This document shows positions 1-14,673 of a DNA stretch of 64,000 bases, piece after piece. The stretch is from Brachyhypopomus gauderio (taxonomy: Eukaryota > Chordata > Actinopteri > Gymnotiformes > Hypopomidae). The first letter of the stretch is position 1, and each line of letters opens with the position of its first letter. Location: assembly GCF_052324685.1 (NCBI RefSeq), contig NW_027506903.1, positions 147,036 through 211,035 of the forward strand, given 5' to 3'. The notes under the pieces are model-generated. The model did no database searches, was not told where the DNA came from, and worked only from the letters and a program-made list of their open reading frames with translations. A program made the position numbers and the translations under genes.

Positions 1-170
1 CCAAGACATCAAAAATACTTTAGATATGTATTCGTGTCTACAGTGTGAAACTTATTAACATAATGCAATCTTGTAATTGCTGTGTTTCTTCCATATTTAT
101 GAAGCTATTTTTGTATTGTACTTGTCATCACTGTTGAACGAGAATACGGTCTTATGCAGACGAAATAAAA
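1..170 (+). terminator. 3' end of an upstream plus-strand transcript (poly(A) signal)
   Basis: An AT-rich, non-coding stretch ends in a canonical AATAAA at 164-169 followed by a T-rich/GU-type sequence. This is what the last bases of a 3' UTR look like. The gene itself would lie off the left edge, so it cannot be named. The alternative is a chance AATAAA in AT-rich DNA. Confidence 0.4.
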
Positions 171-578
171 CCAAAAAACATTGTCTTACTCTCATCTTAC
201 ATTCAAGCGTTAATGTAAACTTGCTTTTTTAAACTACCTTATTTTTCTCCGTATCTCAGATTTTTTTTTTTTATGAAAAAGTTAAAACCACAAAGGAAAC
301 TGTAATTATGTTTGACGTTCCCGTGGTCATTAAAACACCCCAAAGAACCGTAACGCTTATTGCGTTGCCATTCAGGAAAATCCGCACGAGCTCTGGCGGC
401 CCGGCGCCCGTGACGCGTCCCGCATGGTAATGGGCTACAAGTTGCTTCTACCGCACGAGACTTGAGCTTGAACTTGACCGTCGTGTTCGCTTGGGAACCA
501 AGACGCGAATTTGTCCCCCTGCTATTACCATGCACGAGTTAGTGTCAACCCTCATTTCCATAAATTCCCGCCTGCCTT

Positions 579-669
579 CAATTAAAAAGGCGAGAGCTGA
601 GAGAAACTCCCTTTCTGGATCAGGCCGTGAAGACAACTCACAGCTCATCTAAGCTAAGACTCTGTAAGT
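579..669 (+). promoter_or_regulatory. Candidate promoter with short first exon and splice donor
   Basis: A TATA-like ATTAAAAAGG near 580-590 is followed about 30 bp later by a GC-balanced stretch that ends at 663 in a good 5' splice site (GTAAGT at 664-669). This arrangement suits a short non-coding first exon of a plus-strand transcript. No downstream exon could be linked to it. The region 171-578 before it has no other feature I can support. Confidence 0.25.
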
Positions 670-3090
670 TCATTTTCGATTTAGTTTTTTTTTTTACATT
701 TTTATTTTACATGGTTAATTGACTGACTATCAATGTAACATTAACACAGACCTAATTTTGTTATTTTATAATTTAGCGTTTTACTTATTTAAGTAAAAAA
801 TAGAAAACTATAAAAATGTACTATGTGTAAATTGATCGCTAGATACGTGCGTTGTTCTGATCATGGAGGCTGTTCATTTAGCGGACGGGATTTATTCAGT
901 GTGATCTGAAAACCTCCCTATAACGACTCGGTTGTTTATCTTCACTCAATCACGGCTGCGTTCGTGAAATCAAGTGTTTCTCTTGTAGCTTTCTTGCAGT
1001 CTTCGTTTTTGGTTTTGCTATATGTTGTGGAGAAATCTGACTTGTAATGATTTCGCAAAGACTCTACAGCGTTTCGCTGATGTGACACATGTCATCAGAC
1101 ACGTGACGTTACGGGTCAGGATGAAACGGGGCTGGCGGCGCACCGTGTTTAAACACGTCTCGCGCTTTTACACAATTCCGTTTATGACGTGAACGCATTG
1201 TGTCCTGAATTTGGACTTAAAATCTTCCATCTAGGAGCGTTTCATATGTCCTAGGAACCTCACACGGCCTCCTTGCGGCGCACCGTACGTCACACAGACT
1301 TTGGCCTCCGCTCTATCGTATAATAATGTGTTGGCTCCGTCCTCTTATGGTGTGGAACATTCAGAAGGTCCAATAAGCGTTATAGGTCGTCTATAAGATA
1401 ATACAAACTATTATTGCTAATCAAACAAACAGAAAATAAACAAATGGGCAAAGAATCGCAACACGTATGTGTACGCGTGTACGAGATGCACCGTATTTGT
1501 GAGGAATCGGACTAAGATCACTGCGTTTTTCTGATTCAGCACAGTCACGTTACAATTACAGTTTTAGACATGATGGAACTGAGGAAGAGACAAACGGGTA
1601 TCGCTTCCAAACGAATTTAGATCACATTTGTTTTGCACGTGAAGGACCATCATACACAGGAATTACAGAGGATGGGTGACGTGCCTGTCTGTGACGGTTT
1701 TTGGTTTTATACACGCGCACGTGTCAGTGTCTCTGTGGGCGATTTCTCCAACATTTTTACAGAGTAGTTTCATATACCATCACTGCCATGCTACACACAT
1801 ATAACATTCAGTCGCAACTATTATTTTTGCATAATTCATGACACTATGACGTCTCTGGGTTATTACACACGTGCTGTTCCTCAGCGGTGTAATCACCATG
1901 TTATAAATATGTAGCAACTCGTGAACATTAGCTGAGGCCTTTTGCTCATAGGTAGCTTGGTTGCTGGGTGACTATAATAGGCTAAAGTAACCCCACAGGG
2001 GTGAGCTGCATAACCAGGAGTTGTGTGGTTGTTCACATTGCGTGAAGGCAGTGTGAAGGTGAGCGCACAGGTGTGGACACAGACCCCCCCCCCCCCGAAG
2101 GACCTAACCAAGACACCTGAGCGCCGGGCAGGCTGACTGCTTAAACGCTTTAAGGCAGCAGTCCAAACAGAGTGCAGGTGCATGCTGGTCGCTAAGAAAG
2201 ATTTATATGCAGATTTACAAAGGTTGGTGGCCAATCAAGATCTTGCATGCGGCAGGATGTAGACTAAACACCAACACACATTTAGCTGAAGTCCTTCGGA
2301 CTGCGCTGTACCTGAGCCGATGGCCAGGGGTGTCTGGTTTTACTTGTGCTTTTGTAATAAGGCCATACGTTTGGAAACCTGGAAAATTAAGAGCGGACCA
2401 AAACAATTTTTAAGGGTTTAAAAAAGTAAATAAATCGTTTTTTTTATTATTATGCACATTCAAATGTTTACCTCGCTGTGTTTAATTTATGCATTATTTA
2501 ATTGCAAGCTACTTGCATAATACAAGACTCAGCACCCACAACATGTACAAAGAAATAAAGAAGTAATCAGCAAAAGAATAGCAATCTCAGTCCCTTACTA
2601 ACACACGACCCACAGCGAGACATACAAAAAAACCCATAGGCGCTCATTTGATAGCTACAATATAGCGTAGAACTGGAATACCGCGTAGTATTAAATGGCT
2701 AAACAGCTTACGATAGACCATGACGCAGTCACACATACGTCATCACTGGATCCTCGTCCGCGTGAAGCTCTTTGCGTAGACCGAAAAGCTTCAGCACGTG
2801 GACATACAAATGAAGCTTCTTAGCCTGGTAAACAACAAACAAACAAACAGCATTAGGTGTTTGTTAACATTCGGATTCTACTTTTGGATGTTGATGTTAA
2901 TTTCCCTTAATAAAAATAAATACATTTGAGAACTCAACTCAGTGTACAAATACTTTAAAAACCTCTGCGCGTACGGGAATAGGGTTGTGCTGTAAAGAAT
3001 ATATACGAGGCTTATACAAGAGACAGCTATACATTCCTGCAAATAGCCTATAGAAATAGTGCAGAAATTCTGCTGAAATGTAAGCAAAAC
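670..3090. other. Gene-free AT-rich spacer
   Basis: No ORF with recognisable protein content and no strong exon signals. A run of C at about 2084-2096 is the only obvious low-complexity tract. Short ORFs on both strands are of random type. Confidence 0.6.
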
Positions 3091-3143
3091 ATCTATCTAT
3101 CCGTCTATCTGTCTATCTAGTCTATCTATCTATCTATCTATCA

Positions 3144-3219
<76 letters not shown>
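3091..3219. repeat. Compound (TATC)n-(AT)n microsatellite
   Basis: Imperfect TATC repeats at 3091-3143 run directly into an uninterrupted (AT)n of about 73 bases at 3147-3219. Confidence 0.95.
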
Positions 3220-3222
<3 letters not shown>

Positions 3223-4496
3223 ACTTAATAACTTAACACCAAAATATATGAAACAACCCATCCAGGAACACTTCAGTTAAAAGATTTAATATTAAAAGTA
3301 ATATTCTGGGTAGGTCGTGCAGGATTACATGTTGCCTTTTTTATCTTTTGCTGTACTGAATGTCTTTTGGAGCTGATAACAACACTAAATGTATTATCTA
3401 AAAATTCCTTTAAAACCGAGGTTGAAGGTTAAAGCGATGACTGAAGAAGGTTAGGGGTCAAGGTCAATGATTAGCCACGAAGACAGGCGTACACAAAACG
3501 CCAGAAACAGAAACATTTAGTTTGTCATCTTAAATGTAAACATTTTAAAATGTTATTGTAATTTGACACAATTTCAGGATTACATGTTCATTGTAATGGA
3601 CTGGATGCTCAGAGGTCTTTGGAAATAGTTTAATCTAGTTTCAACTTGCAGTAAAAACAACTTAAAGATGGTGCTCAAAGATTCCCTTAAAACCTGGGCT
3701 AGTTATTTGAATGTAGTGATAGTGATTGAATGTTAATGTAATATTAAATCTTTTAAAGAAAATTGTTATGTTAACATTTCAAAATGTTGGAATACATAGG
3801 AGGTCCGTTTTTTATACGCCCACATTTGGAAGAAGTAGGCCTGTCTGCGCAATTGCGTATTTACGTAGCTTTAAATTAAAATTATATTTGGGTTTTCATA
3901 TATAGTTAACTTGATTGTATGCAATAATATATTAGCATAATATATTAGATATATTCAGCTTTTGGGCCGACATAAAGTACTGGTAATGGCAATGCAGAAG
4001 TGCCCTTAATGTTAAAAGTATAAGCGTGATTTATAAAAACCTCTGAGGTTTTTCTTGTCCGTTTTAGCGCATAAATAAAATAAAAGTCTATGTGAATGAG
4101 CGTGTGCGAACTCTTAATATCAGGAGAAGTGTATAGGTCGCTGTATCTGTGTCCGTATATTTAAGGGTTTAAAATATTTTACTGAAAATCTCAATCGTAA
4201 TTACAATGTAATTTATCTTACAATGTATTTATCTTAGGAGGCCAGACACTCAATAGCCTCAATAGGTTTGAGTATTCTTATATGTAGTGATGCGTATAAA
4301 AGCACACAGCTTCTGTGTGTATTAGTTTATTTTTTAATGGTTTAGGGCTTGTGTTGCAGTATACTCGCGTTTGTGTGTTTGTGACACAACGTGAAATGAT
4401 CGTTAATTGAAATTCCTGCATATTAGAGGCGCTCTAGTATCAACATCTAGACTGTCTGTAGGTCACGTCTCTTGAATCTATACAGAAATGCTGGAC
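3220..4496. other. Gene-free AT-rich spacer
   Basis: No coding signal seen on either strand; AT-rich with scattered stop codons in all frames. Confidence 0.55.
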
Positions 4497-4625
4497 TGGG
4501 CTTCCCAAAAATATCGTAACGTTTAACTTAATTTAAACTTAAAATTGTAGAGCGGGTGTTACAGTGAGCGCTCTCAATCATTAAAGATGACGTTAATTCT
4601 ACGATGATTTTGGGAAATGGGGCCC
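4497..4625. mobile_element. Short MITE-like element with imperfect terminal inverted repeats
   Basis: The left end GGGCTTCCCAAAAATATCGTA and the right end (TACGATGATTTTGGGAAATG plus GGGCCC) are imperfect inverted copies around an internal segment of about 80 bp. I recall 'cccaaaa...atcgta' ends of this kind as frequent in fish interspersed repeats, but the family name is uncertain. No coding capacity. Confidence 0.5.
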
Positions 4626-5645
4626 GTGTTCCTACCCGTACTGTGCCTTAAAACACAACCATGGTTTCAGTTACATAAAATTTTGTAAAATTGCAAACAA
4701 AGTATAATAGTTTGATAAAGAATCGAGTGTTAAAAGTGTAATTTATTCCATGTAGGTATTGTAATCAGTTAACAATCTGAACGTGCTGGACATGTAACTA
4801 CAGATAGAATGTATTTCATAGTTTGTAAAGTTACATACATTAATATAATTTATAATTATAAATCATCAGAATTGGAAGGTTTGCGTGCCTGTGGAGCAGA
4901 AAACAGCTTGCAACAGGCTAAATACATTAACAGCCATTGCATGTACATGTGGCAGATACGTGCAAAAAGATCCAACTTCACTGGACATTATCAATTATTC
5001 TGCGAGCTGGTCTTCAAAGTATTATACAGTCATTACTTTGCTGTATCACATTAGTTTATATACTTGGTGAGAATGAATACATATTCAAATAATTTGAAGA
5101 CTCGAACAGTTTAAGTATGCGAAAGCTTGCTGGTTTGAATGTACCGCGCAAAAAGTCCAACAGCGAAGCCGCGTGGGCCGCGAACAACCATTGGCGCGTG
5201 GAACCGCTAGGTGTTAATCAACGTGGCGAGTCACGCGTTTGCGCCAGATAGTGCGACGTGTGCACCAGCGTGGAGCCCCGTGACACATCACCAACTGGTG
5301 TCTTCTGGTCCACTGGTGTAAACTTATTTATTTTGCATTATGAATGTGTTATTATAAATCAAGGGGATTTAAAACTTTTTATACATTGCTGACACGTGGA
5401 TCCCGTGATTTCTTGTGTTTTTCGAATCGACCACAGTATAATTAAGAGGAATTCGAGTTTTAAGGGCTATCTTTGAAAGGGATTTCGTCGCGAGTGAAGA
5501 TCAACGAAACCCAACCGGTCTGCCAATTAGAAAACGCCAAAGTTTAACCAACCGGAGGACTGAATACTAAAACGAGGCCGTATAACTATTTTGAGAAGAC
5601 ATTTAGTCTTTCCAAAAGAAAATAGAGTAAATCGTGGCGATCTGA
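4626..5645. other. Gene-free spacer
   Basis: No recognisable coding or RNA gene. The last few hundred bases become richer in CpG towards the candidate promoter at 5.65 kb. Confidence 0.5.
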
Positions 5646-5648
5646 CGA

Positions 5649-6161
5649 ATTATTTATAAGCTTCCCCGCGCACCTTACTAGCTCTGAGATGTTCTGCAAT
5701 ATCCCATTCTAGCCAGGACTGATAGATTGCCCTCTCCGACTCCCCCCCCCCTCCCCTCGCGCCCCCTCTCCCGTGTGCGCGTGCTTTGCGCTCGCCCCCC
5801 CCCCCCCCTCCCCGCGCGAGCTCTATTTCATTCTCTCGCGCCTACCCTATCAGTCTCTTCCCTCTCTCTCTCACTGTCGCGGCTGTTTTCTGACGAGAAA
5901 AGGAACATAAAGGACGTAAAAATTAATGAAAGCCAAAGAGCTCCGTTCACGCAGAGTTGGAACAAAAGACGGCGAATCACAATGACCGATCGCGTGAGGA
6001 TCGCGAGCGCTAAAGACTTCAGTTTCAGTTCACGTTCGAGTGAAACTGCTCCAACGATTCAAACCGCTCCGGGTTCAAACCCGAATATCCAGCAGGACGC
6101 TGCACAGTAGCGATCGACGGATGCACCGACGTCCCTAACTTTTTTTCCATTTGAGAACCTG
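5649..6161 (+). promoter_or_regulatory. Candidate TATA promoter and first exon with splice donor
   Basis: A TATTTATA box lies at about 5650-5657. Around 30-40 bp downstream begins a CpG- and pyrimidine-rich stretch with two poly-C tracts (near 5742-5751 and 5796-5808). It ends at 6161 in a good donor (CCTG then GTGAGC). Inside it, an ATG at 5981 opens a 42-residue ORF that closes at 6110, before the donor. I do not recognise that peptide; it could be an upstream ORF or chance. The simplest reading is the 5' UTR exon of a plus-strand gene whose coding exons I could not find. Confidence is limited because no downstream exon could be paired with it. Confidence 0.35.
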
Positions 6162-7928
<1,767 letters not shown>

Positions 7929-8422
7929 TCAATTACTGAACGAGCTTTGCAAGACACAGTCCTCATCTCAAGAGCATTTCTGTGCATTAGTGTGTTTCGG
8001 TCTTTCTTGGGAGGTACTAGCATAAACTCTTCTGGATATTGTAGACGTGGTGAGGTTTGATTGGGTAAAGCGTGTTGCTTGCATATTTTATCGGCTGTTG
8101 CATGGTGTTCATTAGCAATTTAAGGGAATTTCAGGACCGAGGACAGGGCTTCACGACTGCTGTAGAACTAACTTATCCAGGATCTCTGGACTGTACGAGA
8201 TAGCCATTGCGGAGTATATTAATTCTTTAAAATTATTATATATTATATTTTTATATCACATGATACAACAAGTCGATCAAAATTGCTTATTTTAAATCTG
8301 CTATATTTTTATTGTCGTTTATCGTTATTGTCGTTATAATTGTGGTCATTGTTCTGTTATTTTATTCTATTTTGTAAATGGAAAGAAGACACATATGATA
8401 TTATAATATATATTGTGTCTCT

Positions 8423-8534
<112 letters not shown>

Positions 8535-8690
8535 GGAGATACATCTAAGAGTTTAATGATGACATGATTGTCTACTCTACATTGTATTTTATGAAAATGA
8601 AAACAACGACAAAAAGAATTGAAAATGCTGGAAAATGATTAACTAGTTAATGGTAGACAAATTAACTAACTGTCTACCAAACATGGCATT

Positions 8691-8715
8691 TCTCTCTCTT
8701 TCTCTGTCTCTTTCC

Positions 8716-8807
<92 letters not shown>
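8691..8807. repeat. (CT)n-(CA)n microsatellite
   Basis: Imperfect TC/CCTCT repeats switch to (CA)n. The same CT-to-CA order occurs at 7.7 kb and 39.9 kb. Confidence 0.97.
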
Positions 8808-8809
<2 letters not shown>

Positions 8810-9997
8810 GAGAATACATTGTACCTATGTGAAGAAATGTAACTCTCTTCAATAATAAACATCTGAATTAAAATTACGATAGCTTGTGTATTGTTAATAG
8901 GCTAATTAGCAATTAATAAGACGGTTGTTATCCTTACCAAGCAGATGAACATGCTGCGCAAACTTCGAAAAAGATTAATCATTTCTTACATAACAGAACA
9001 TCTAGACCAGTTTTATAGGTGAAACAGTGTTTGATAGCTTTCACCTCGTTGCGATGTCTATGGGTTTAATTCTACGGTCGCCACAAGGGGTCTAACAGCT
9101 TAGGTATTAAATATAGCTGGATTTACAAACCTCACCTATCCCCTTCAATAGATCGATTCACATGCTTAGAACTAAGTCTATGCAAACCGTTTAAGAAATA
9201 ATAATAAAAAACGTATTTGGACGTCTAAATAGAAAGTTATAAATGTATCTTTGGACCAACCATATCCATATCTAATAATACCATAAATACTAACAAAGGC
9301 CGTCATATGCTATATTTGGAGCAATGCAGTGTTTTGTGAGTTGTAGGCGGGAACACGGGCTTCCATGCTGTGTGATGGTCACCGCGTGCTCTCGAGCACC
9401 ACACCCCCGTTATCTCATCTGTGGTGCATTCCATTTTGCAAATCAAAACTATGCAGCTAAGGAAGATTCCATTATGGGTACACGCTTGAAGGTGCGCGTG
9501 CCTGCGCCCGTGTGCATGGCGAGGCATTCGTCTGTTGATGGGAATTTTTCCAAGTTTGTTTTCGCCGTTACTTTCTCAATATTAGATGCATTTACAAAGA
9601 CACACTACCAGAATGTTGTTTTTATGTACCCCCTTTTCCCCCCCAGCAAAGTTATAGAACGGTAACGTGTAATCAGTGAGCTTTGGGTCAAGGTGGTCTG
9701 ATGTATGTTGCTATTGAACATATATATTCAATGCATGCGGCATAGGACACACAAGTTCAAAAGTACGGTCATTGATGTTTCCAAAGCAGGCCCTTTGTAG
9801 TAATTTTATTGTTATGATAATTATATTCGTTCATGATGATGAATATCCTACAGAGCACGTCACCGAAATCGTGAAAATGAGCAACATAACTTGTGTAATA
9901 TTTTGCAGGATTTTAAATCACTTTTGGTGAAGTAGCATGGGATATTTGTCTGCACTGTTTGTACTAATTTACTTTTGTGCAGAAATGCTGTGCTTTG

Positions 9998-10000
<3 letters not shown>
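8808..10000. other. Gene-free spacer
   Basis: No gene seen; ORFs on both strands near 9303-9665 overlap each other and match nothing I know. Confidence 0.5.

Positions 10001-10058
<58 letters not shown>
10001..10058. repeat. (GT)n microsatellite followed by G tract
   Basis: A pure GT run of about 58 bases, followed by a short G-rich tract. Confidence 0.97.
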
Positions 10059-10059
<1 letters not shown>

Positions 10060-12850
10060 AGGGGGGGGCGGGGACACACAGACTGAGCAGTGGTGTGTGT
10101 ATGCGTTGCGCTGGTCACTTACACTGGTTTCTCCACGCGGTTCTGGAAGTCTGGCTCTGAATGCTGATATCCACGTATAGTGGGAAGTCTTAACATCATT
10201 GACGAGTCACTCAAGAGTTTATTCAGCCCAGTTTACAGTAAGTCTCTGGTTTCGTGGATTGGATTCGCTTTGGATTAACCAAACGGCGGAAATTACTCAG
10301 AGGCGAAACGGTGTAAGTAATTGGACACACTGTACAGTCTGATCAAACGCGGTTCATTGACGCTTGAATTTAACGGTAAAGAGTTTAATTGTTTATGTTG
10401 TGCATTGCGTTTAAAGAATTAACAAGCTGGACGAACTACATAGCTTTATAACTCCCTGCTTTGACTTGAACGTAGTTTAGGTTTTCGCTTTTTTTTGGAG
10501 GACTGTCTTCTGCGAACTATTGAAATGCACAAAGTTGGTACGCTTCCTTTTGTATTCACCAGTTTTCTGACACTTAAGATGTCTTTGTTAGTTTTGTTCT
10601 TTGAAGTTTGAGTCAGGTAAATACATCGTGATGTTACTAAAGTCGTTAAAGACCAGACACACAGTTTGGTCTTTAATTAAATTACACGTAGTTTATATTA
10701 ATTCATAATTTCATATAGATACATTTGCTGAATATTTACTTAGCTGTGTAATCGTGCGTGTGTGTTTTATGTGCCATCATCCCAGAATATGGATAATTTT
10801 TTCCCCAAAAGTCTTTGCTAAGGGATATTTGCAAGTGATCCTTTAAGTTATATTCAGAGGTAAGGCTTTAAATTCTCGACGTTGAGCCAAGTCCCAAATA
10901 AGTGCTCTCTGGTGAGGGAGCGCGAGTGCGTGTAGGAGCCTCTCACGCGCCAGCAAGTGCTATGGTACCATGTGACCACAACGGAGGCAACATCTTGAGC
11001 GCCGCGGTCCCTTTAAGATGCATGGGTTAGTTTTTCTCTTTGGTTATCTAGCTGTATGAGTTTATGAAATTTCATAAAGCTAGAGAACCGAATGTATAAA
11101 CTAATTCCACACACTTCGAGACCCGCCGAATGGCGCGAGGAGCGCGAGGGCGGGGGGAAGGTTTTTTGGAGTGCCGAAGCCTGCGTGATCTCGCCTGTGC
11201 TGTGAATATACAGCTCTCCAGGACGGGATTCCGGTTTCAACATCGTTTATGCCTGCCTCTGTATATATACTGTGCATGTCTGATGTAGTTTTCTAGGACG
11301 AACTCGCATGCAACGAACCAAGCGGGATTGTTGTCAACCGGGGACACCCCGTATGCAAACCGTGGCGCGTATATGACGCACGTTGATGATGGTATATTAA
11401 GCGCTTTCGTGCTCATTGATCGTCGGTAGTGTCCGAGGTCTCGCACACGTAGCTTTGTTTCGCACTCAGTAGAAGTCTCGATTTTTAAATCAAGTATTTT
11501 GTGCGGCTGTTGTCTCGGTTACATTATTACGTGGTCGCGGGGCGCCCTGAAACGGTTAAAAGAGGTGCGTCGTTGGATTGGTTCTCGGCTGCATGTCACG
11601 TGGGTTTTAAGAGGAACGTGTTGTTTCATGCAGTATTGATGTTAACCACCATAGCCTTCCAATAACCAGAATAAGTAGGTTATGTGTACAAAGACATATC
11701 TTGTTTCGTTGTGTAGTGCTGAAGGGACAGCGACAGTCCAAAACAGGGGATTCCCCTGACGGTACCCAGTACCAGTCTTAACGCTGGCACGGGGCCCATT
11801 TTGTTTGTGTCTGGATTGCTTCCGATACGTGATCCTAGTTTCTCACATAGTAATATTGAGTGATAAAATGTTAAAGTCATGCCTTTATTCAAGCAGGGTG
11901 TACCTCAACTCACCACCTGCTTTCTTAGATCATACCATTTCCCAATTTGCTGTGAGTATCATATAAACAAACGCGATGACAGGATTCTTTATACGTCAAC
12001 TTCGGCACGCGCATGTTGGCAGCGGTTTGGTGACAATCTTCTCACATAGTCTCTTGCATCATTGAAAGGTACCATAGCAACGTCTTGTTTTGTGCTTATG
12101 AACAGTATCATTTTCTCACTACAAAAGCCCGTGGCAGGCCGTGTTGTGGATGTGTGGTGTGCAGGGCTAGAGAGAGATCTCTCAGCAGGCTAAAATACAC
12201 AGTCCCGGTTACTTCAACTTAACTGAATTGTGGAGGAAAAATAAGCACATGCCCTGATTCTCTGTACATGTGTCAAAGTACAGCAACTGGCAGTAGATAA
12301 ACACTGAACGATGGTCTTTCTTCTTATGAGGATCAAGCTGCCAGTTGTGTTTATAAATGCCAATATTAGATAATTATTCAAGCACAAAATAATATATAAA
12401 TCATTTTTTTCGTTTCAAAGATTCATGACAGGCTATCATCATATTTTAATAAAAGAAAGTATTTATGTTTTGAGTTAAAAGATGATGTGTGCTGTGTGGT
12501 CCAATTATAAGTGATCGCACTTGGTTGCATCTGAATTGTATACTTGTTCATTTTGTCATTATCCTTCTAGGGTCACTGTGTTTGTTGTGTGATATAGTTT
12601 GTTCCTTTACCAGGTTGTGGTGTAAGGCTTTAACTTTTACCGTTAATGTTGTCTTTCAGCCCTAACTGTCTGTAGGTGCATAAAATATCATCTTGCCTAT
12701 GGCCATTCCATGCACAGTAAAACCTATAAAGATATTATAGGTCCCCTCGTATTCTGCATGGGAACTGCTATATATACTTGACATTGACTCTTTATGTGTT
12801 ATACTGTTTTGGGGATGAAATAGTGCCAATAATAGGGTAAACCTACTTAG
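10059..12850. other. Gene-free spacer with CpG-rich patches
   Basis: Around 10.9-11.6 kb the sequence is richer in CpG and contains a GTCACGTG E-box-type motif near 11597 and a TATATATA stretch near 11261. It could hold a regulatory element, but no exon or product can be assigned. Confidence 0.4.
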
Positions 12851-12854
12851 TACC

Positions 12855-12945
12855 TGTGTGTGTGTGGGGGGGGGGGTGTTGAGAGAGAAAGAGAGAGTGA
12901 GAGAGCTAGAGCAAGGGAGAGGGGGAGAAAGAGGGAGAGAGAATT
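12855..12945. repeat. GT/G tract and polypurine (GA-rich) stretch
   Basis: A short (GT)n, a G tract of about 12, then an A/G-only tract of roughly 70 bases with few interruptions. Confidence 0.85.
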
Positions 12946-14090
12946 ATACTTAAAACATGAAAACATGACATAAAAAACTATATTTTCAATTAAGAAATTA
13001 CTATAAAGAACTACAGTAGTGTCAATTTAAAATATGAATCACACTTTAATATACTCTGAAGCTGAGTATAAATTAATCTGAGAGTTTTCTTTTCATGTCT
13101 GAAAAAGACCATGGAAGACATTATCCTGTTTGCTAAAAATGGAGAAAAATCTACTACTAATAGAACCCAGAGTCATCAATCATCAAAGCATACCAATGTC
13201 CCTTCTCAACGTTACATCCATATTAATATATTTTTTTCTCTCTCTGTGATTTTAGTTTTTTTGCCAAGAGGAGTAAGATCATCCATTAGATTCTTCAGCA
13301 GGGTCTTGTGTCTTTGCCCCACACCCAAGAACCATTCTACTCTATAGCAGGTAAAGCAAAGAACATTGTCATAACTGCATAAGAGATAAAATGGTAATAT
13401 GATAATATGAAGTGATAGTGTGTCTATTCTGTTTAAGGGAGTCCATGAAACAGCAAAGCACTGTGATCAGAACCATTTACAACATACAGTCGACAGTGTT
13501 GTGCCTATAAAATCGGCATTAATTAGGCCTTTGATTTTGTCTGTTTTGGTACAGTTTATAGCTGTGTGTTGTGTCACTCTACATGTTTCAACATTTGGAA
13601 TAATTACTTAGGAGAATTTCGAAATGGCTGTAAAATATCTCAGTCTTGTGGATGGCTTGCCTCCAGATAAGGCACCGAACAGATTACATTTTTTGTAACT
13701 AACTTGGTTTTTGCTATCATAATATCAATTAAGTATTAAGTAATTCATTTACCAGCTCCAGTGTTATAAAGCTAAATATTCTACATTGAATGCCCGCATT
13801 AAATTCACACGAGACCACAACTTAGCTATATGTTTTCTGTAACCAACTTTCTAATTTACACTTAATATAGTTGACAAACTACATTTCCCATGAGCATAGT
13901 GCTATTTCGTTACCTGTTCTGTCCCAATGTTGACCACGATCTGTGCACACAGGCATCTGTTTCGGCCTGCAAATTGCATTATTTCAACTACCTTTACAAG
14001 CCAACGTTATTGGTGTCCTTGTTTTTTCTTTGTTTTGTCATTTAAACCAGTGAAGTTTTCACCCTTATGTTTTTAAACAACAGCAGAGGG
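12946..14090. other. Gene-free spacer
   Basis: No coding region recognised. It contains the ZNF143/THAP11-like motif listed separately at 13878. Confidence 0.5.
13878..13897 (+). promoter_or_regulatory. ZNF143/THAP11-type (SBS-like) motif
   Basis: ACTACATTTCCCATGAGCAT closely resembles the ACTACAATTCCCA-type motif bound by ZNF143/THAP11 at vertebrate promoters. No CpG island or exon is evident beside it, so promoter function is only inferred. Confidence 0.35.
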
Positions 14091-14095
14091 TTTGA

Positions 14096-14145
14096 GAGGG
14101 TGAGGGTTAGGGTGAGGGTTAGGGTGAGGGTTAGGGTGAGGGTTA
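14096..14145. repeat. Telomere-like GGGTTAGGGTGA tandem repeat
   Basis: About four copies of a 12-bp unit alternate GGGTTA (the vertebrate telomere hexamer) with GGGTGA. Length is only about 50 bp, so this is a small interstitial array and not a chromosome end. Confidence 0.85.
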
Positions 14146-14673
14146 CCTCTCACAAGCCTACGTCCCAGACTCCCCAGTAGTGTGTGGCACTCAGAGAGAG
14201 AGAGAGAGGTGGGGTTCCTGCCCTGTCGCCCTGTTTCATTCTCCACAGGTCTGGAGGTGTCCTGAATCCACCACTTTTTCTTCCTGAAATACCAACAGTG
14301 AATTCAGTGCATGATGAATATTAATCATTTGATTTAATTTTAGTGTAATTATATTTACTCACGTGCAAAAAAAAAAAAAAGAAAAGAAAAAGGGGCATAT
14401 AACAGCGTTGCGGTCTATAGTGGGGAGTGTGTGAATGGTGGATTGGAATGTGTGGAGAAGCTGGCGTTCCTGTAAGGCTGAAGACACCGGGACACTGGGA
14501 CACCGGGACACCGGGACAACCTCGAGGGACGAGGTCAACATGACCTGTACATGACCCAGCTTAATCAGTCCAGACCTGTGAATACCAAAGCCCCTCTGGA
14601 CAGACCTGCTCACCAGCATACATCAAGCACTGCTGGGGTAGTCTGCAACAGTTTGGCTGGTAAAGAGAGTGGG

